Below, piece after piece: positions 6,664 through 9,072 of a stretch of DNA of 9,072 nt. A program made the position numbers and the translations under genes. This DNA is from Deltaproteobacteria bacterium. GTDB lineage: Bacteria; Desulfobacterota; Anaeroferrophillalia; Anaeroferrophillales; Tharpellaceae. The stretch covers positions 1 through 9,072 of the forward strand of contig DAOWIX010000108.1 of NCBI GenBank assembly GCA_030640695.1, given 5' to 3'. The first letter of the stretch is position 1; every line of letters begins with the position of its first letter. Below the pieces are notes generated by a model. That model did not search any database. It worked only from the letters and a program-made list of their open reading frames with translations, and was not told the DNA's origin.

Positions 6664-7587
6664 ATGGACAGACGCAGCTTTCTTAAACAGGTTTTCTTAT
6701 GGAGTGCCGGCTGCAGCAGCCTGGCCATTCCCCGTTTCCGAATTGTACCGGAAGCTTTGGCGGCCAATGCGCCGGCACCGATGCTGGCTTTTGCTGAAGG
6801 AATCGATTACGGGGCTCTGACCCGGCAGGTACTTGAACCTCTGGGCGGCATCCAGACTTTCGTCAAACCCGGCAGCAAGGTTGTGATAAAACCAAACATC
6901 GGCTGGGACCGCAATCCCGACCAAGCCGCCAACACCCATCCTCTAGTGGTCAAAGCTTTGGTTGAAGAGGCCCTGGCAGCTGGCGCCAAAGAGGTCAAGA
7001 TCTTTGATCGGACCTGCAACGAAGAGCGCCGCTGCTACGTCAACAGCGGCATCAAGGCAGCACTCGAAGAGATCGATGATCGGCGGGTTAAACAATTTCA
7101 TCCCGACAAACGTAAATATGTGCCGGTCAATATCGAACGGGGCAAGTCAGCAAGCCAACTGAGCATCTACCGTGACGCCCTCGAAGCGGATTGTTATATC
7201 AATGTTCCAATCGCCAAACACCACTCTCTCAGCACCTTGTCTCTCGGCCTCAAAAACAGTATGGGTATTCTTGGTGGCAACCGGGGTGGGCTCCATTTCA
7301 ACCTCGGCCAGAAACTGGCCGATCTGGCTACCGTCATCAAGCCGGAGCTGACCGTTATTGACGCCACCAGGATTTTACTGAGAAACGGTCCGCAGGGCGG
7401 CAACCTCAAGGATGTCAAGGTCACCAATATGCTGATTGCCTCAGCTGATGCGGTGGCCGCCGATGCCTACGCAACCTCTACTCTTTTTAAATTAAAGCCT
7501 GAAGAGATCGCTTCGACGGCGGCCGCTTATAGTATGGGTTTGGGAGAGATGAGACTTGACGCCATGCAGATCCTCAAGGGGGCTTAA
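6664..7587 (+). CDS. Tat-exported DUF362 domain protein
   Basis: I chose the ATG at 6664, giving 307 aa, because it places the twin-arginine motif DRRSFLK at residues 2-8. A hydrophobic stretch follows (about 10-23), with likely cleavage near ALA (31-33). A TTG at 6634 would add ten residues without benefit. GGGGG lies about 6 nt upstream of the ATG. The body matches DUF362: VVIKPNIGWDRNP (about 73-85), THPLVVKALVEEALAAGAKE (91-110), INVPIAKHHSLSTLSLGLKN (about 179-198) with GILGGNRGG just after, and ADAVAADAYAT (about 261-271). DUF362 is widespread, usually sits beside ferredoxins, and its reaction is unclear. Tat export suggests it folds, perhaps with a cofactor, before reaching the periplasm. 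The polyferredoxin gene starts 9 nt after its stop codon, so the two form an operon and probably work together. Confidence 0.88.
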   Translation: MDRRSFLKQVFLWSAGCSSLAIPRFRIVPEALAANAPAPMLAFAEGIDYGALTRQVLEPLGGIQTFVKPGSKVVIKPNIGWDRNPDQAANTHPLVVKALVEEALAAGAKEVKIFDRTCNEERRCYVNSGIKAALEEIDDRRVKQFHPDKRKYVPVNIERGKSASQLSIYRDALEADCYINVPIAKHHSLSTLSLGLKNSMGILGGNRGGLHFNLGQKLADLATVIKPELTVIDATRILLRNGPQGGNLKDVKVTNMLIASADAVAADAYATSTLFKLKPEEIASTAAAYSMGLGEMRLDAMQILKGA

Positions 7588-7596
7588 GGTCGACGC

Positions 7597-9072
7597 ATGC
7601 GAAAAAAGAATCTCCCCCGGCGTCTCTGGAGACAACTCTGTCAAGTTTCAACGCTGCTTCTTTTCTTTACTCTTTTCATAAAAACCGATTATAGCGGCCA
7701 GGATGAGATCGCCTACGCTGTCAATATTTTCTTCCGCTTAGACCCTCTGTTGGCGACCGCAACCGCTCTGGCTGGACGCACCATCATTGGATTGATGCTG
7801 CCGGCCCTGTTGACCGTCGGCCTGAGCTTGCTTTTCGGTCGCGCCTTCTGTGGCTGGTTCTGCCCCTTGGGCACCTTGCTCGACTTCAGTCACCGCTTTC
7901 TCAAACCTCGGCAAAAGCCGGTTTCCAACCCCTGGATTTCACGTTCGACCAAGTTTTACCTTCTCTTTTTCATCCTCGCCGGAGCCTTTTTCGGCCTCCC
8001 GCTGGTCGGCATCCTGGATCCTTTCTCGCTACTGGTAAGAGGTCTCTCCCTGACTCTTTATCCGGCCCTGAACCTGGCCTCCACCTCACTCTTCACCTTT
8101 ACCTATCAACAGGCGCCGGAGTGGGTTAACGCCGTCAGTGAGCCACTCTACAGCGGCCTCAAATATGCCGTTCTACCCTTTCATCAGAAATACTACGACC
8201 TCGCCCTTTTGTCCCTGACGATGCTGGTGCTGGTCTTTATGCTGGAACTTCTGGAACGTCGCTTTTTCTGCAAAAAGATCTGCCCTCTGGGCGCCTTGCT
8301 CGCAGTTATAGCAAAATTTTCCCGGCTTCGCGGCCACGGCGGCAATAACTGCGCAAACTGTACAACCTGTCAAGATATCTGCCGCATGGAGGCGATCGAT
8401 GTTAACCGCAACATCTCTGCACCGGACTGCAATCTCTGTCTCGATTGCCTTAACGCTTGTCCCGGAAATAAAATTTCTTTTGACTGGTCAGACCCAAAAA
8501 CCGAGAGCAACGCTTTCGACCTCTCCCGGCGGGCGCTTCTGGGATCGCTTATCGGCGGCGTAACCCTGCCCCTTTTTCTGCAGACCAGAACCCTGGCTAA
8601 ACAACCCGACCCACTCCTTATCCGCCCGCCCGGAGCCTTGGCCGAAAAAGAGTTTCTTGCAACCTGTGTCCGTTGTGGCGAATGCATGCAGGTCTGTATC
8701 GGCAACGCCATCCAACCGATCTTTCTGGAAGCGGGTCTGGAAGGTATCTTTTCACCGAAACTAAAGATGCGCACCGGCTACTGCGAATATCACTGCACTC
8801 TCTGCGGCCAAGTCTGCCCGACCGGCGCTATTCGTAAACTCAGCCAGGAGAAGAAAATCGAAGAGGTTATCGGTCGAGCCCACTTTGACAAAAACCTCTG
8901 CCTGCCCTTCGCCAAGGCCACCCCCTGCATTGTCTGCGCAGAACATTGCCCGACCGCTGACAAAGCCATAATGTTCCGCATCGCCAGCGTCCTCAACGAA
9001 GAGGGCTACCCCCTGAAAATAAAGCAACCCTATGTCATTGACCGCCTCTGCATTGGTTGCGGCATCTGTGAA
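7597..9072 (+). CDS. Membrane polyferredoxin, NapH-NapG-like fusion (3' end outside window)
   Basis: The frame stays open for 492 codons from ATG 7597 to the window edge, so the C-terminus is missing. AAGG lies about 8-9 nt upstream. Residues 1-240 form a NapH-like membrane part with several hydrophobic segments (about 16-28, 62-80, 118-142, 202-218) and two Cys-Pro motifs, FCGWFCPLG (84-92) and FCKKICPLG (224-232). Two Cys clusters follow: C252, C255, C258, C262 and C278, C281, C284, C288. Next comes an internal twin-arginine signal, LSRRALLGSLIGG (309-321). A NapG-like section then has clusters C357/360/363/367, C396/400/403/407 and C435/444/447/451, and a last one (C485/488/491) is cut off. 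The layout predicts cytoplasmic clusters joined through the membrane to periplasmic ones. NapH/NapG relatives pass electrons from quinol; here the partner is likely the adjacent DUF362 protein. Confidence 0.9.
   Translation, partial: MRKKNLPRRLWRQLCQVSTLLLFFTLFIKTDYSGQDEIAYAVNIFFRLDPLLATATALAGRTIIGLMLPALLTVGLSLLFGRAFCGWFCPLGTLLDFSHRFLKPRQKPVSNPWISRSTKFYLLFFILAGAFFGLPLVGILDPFSLLVRGLSLTLYPALNLASTSLFTFTYQQAPEWVNAVSEPLYSGLKYAVLPFHQKYYDLALLSLTMLVLVFMLELLERRFFCKKICPLGALLAVIAKFSRLRGHGGNNCANCTTCQDICRMEAIDVNRNISAPDCNLCLDCLNACPGNKISFDWSDPKTESNAFDLSRRALLGSLIGGVTLPLFLQTRTLAKQPDPLLIRPPGALAEKEFLATCVRCGECMQVCIGNAIQPIFLEAGLEGIFSPKLKMRTGYCEYHCTLCGQVCPTGAIRKLSQEKKIEEVIGRAHFDKNLCLPFAKATPCIVCAEHCPTADKAIMFRIASVLNEEGYPLKIKQPYVIDRLCIGCGICE

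Noticed and set aside
1..9072. CRISPR array, tRNA, rRNA, transposase gene or selenocysteine UGA
   Set aside because: I found no regularly spaced repeats, no tRNA-like cloverleaf, no rRNA sequence, no transposase motifs, and no in-frame TGA inside any called gene.

Overview
The window looks like chromosomal DNA of roughly 50% GC from an anaerobic or microaerophilic Gram-negative bacterium. The most likely group is Desulfobacterota (former Deltaproteobacteria) or a relative. Pointers are an exported one-heme DUF3365 protein, a roughly 115-kDa NAD-glutamate dehydrogenase, a Tat-exported DUF362 protein and a membrane polyferredoxin of the NapH/NapG type. The assignment is inferred from gene families only; there is no rRNA or other phylogenetic marker.

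Layout. Positions 1-229 are a non-coding leader with a perfect 11-bp inverted repeat and a candidate promoter, followed by an 82-aa protein of unknown function (+ strand, 230-478). It converges on a minus-strand group read right to left: a PldB-like lysophospholipase (4435-5442), a 43-codon open frame with no normal start codon (4303-4434), the large NAD-glutamate dehydrogenase (1267-4254), a compact block of five hairpins (1130-1263), and the DUF3365 cytochrome-like protein (508-1074). A 271-bp AT-rich divergent spacer (5443-5713) leads to a plus-strand group: an AT-rich 297-aa protein with an N-terminal DUF3553-like segment (5714-6607), the DUF362 protein (start chosen at 6664, end 7587) and the polyferredoxin (7597 to the window edge, incomplete).

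How the genes work together. The DUF362 protein and the polyferredoxin are 9 nt apart and almost certainly co-transcribed. Both carry a twin-arginine signal, which in the polyferredoxin lies in the middle of the chain. They probably form part of a membrane-to-periplasm electron-transfer module. Glutamate dehydrogenase is a catabolic/anabolic nitrogen enzyme, and the lysophospholipase and DUF3365 protein do not form an obvious pathway with it.

The most unusual signal is an in-frame UAG in the glutamate dehydrogenase gene. A strong Shine-Dalgarno sequence and ATG (4252-4254) open a frame that runs into the enzyme but is interrupted at codon 27 by TAG (4174-4176). It could be a decoded amber codon (pyrrolysine), a leader peptide with reinitiation, a nonsense mutation or an error. 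The only gene here that ends in TAG has a TAA two codons further on. Other points worth a look are the hairpin cluster, a 13-bp sequence shared by two promoter regions, and the internal Tat signal.
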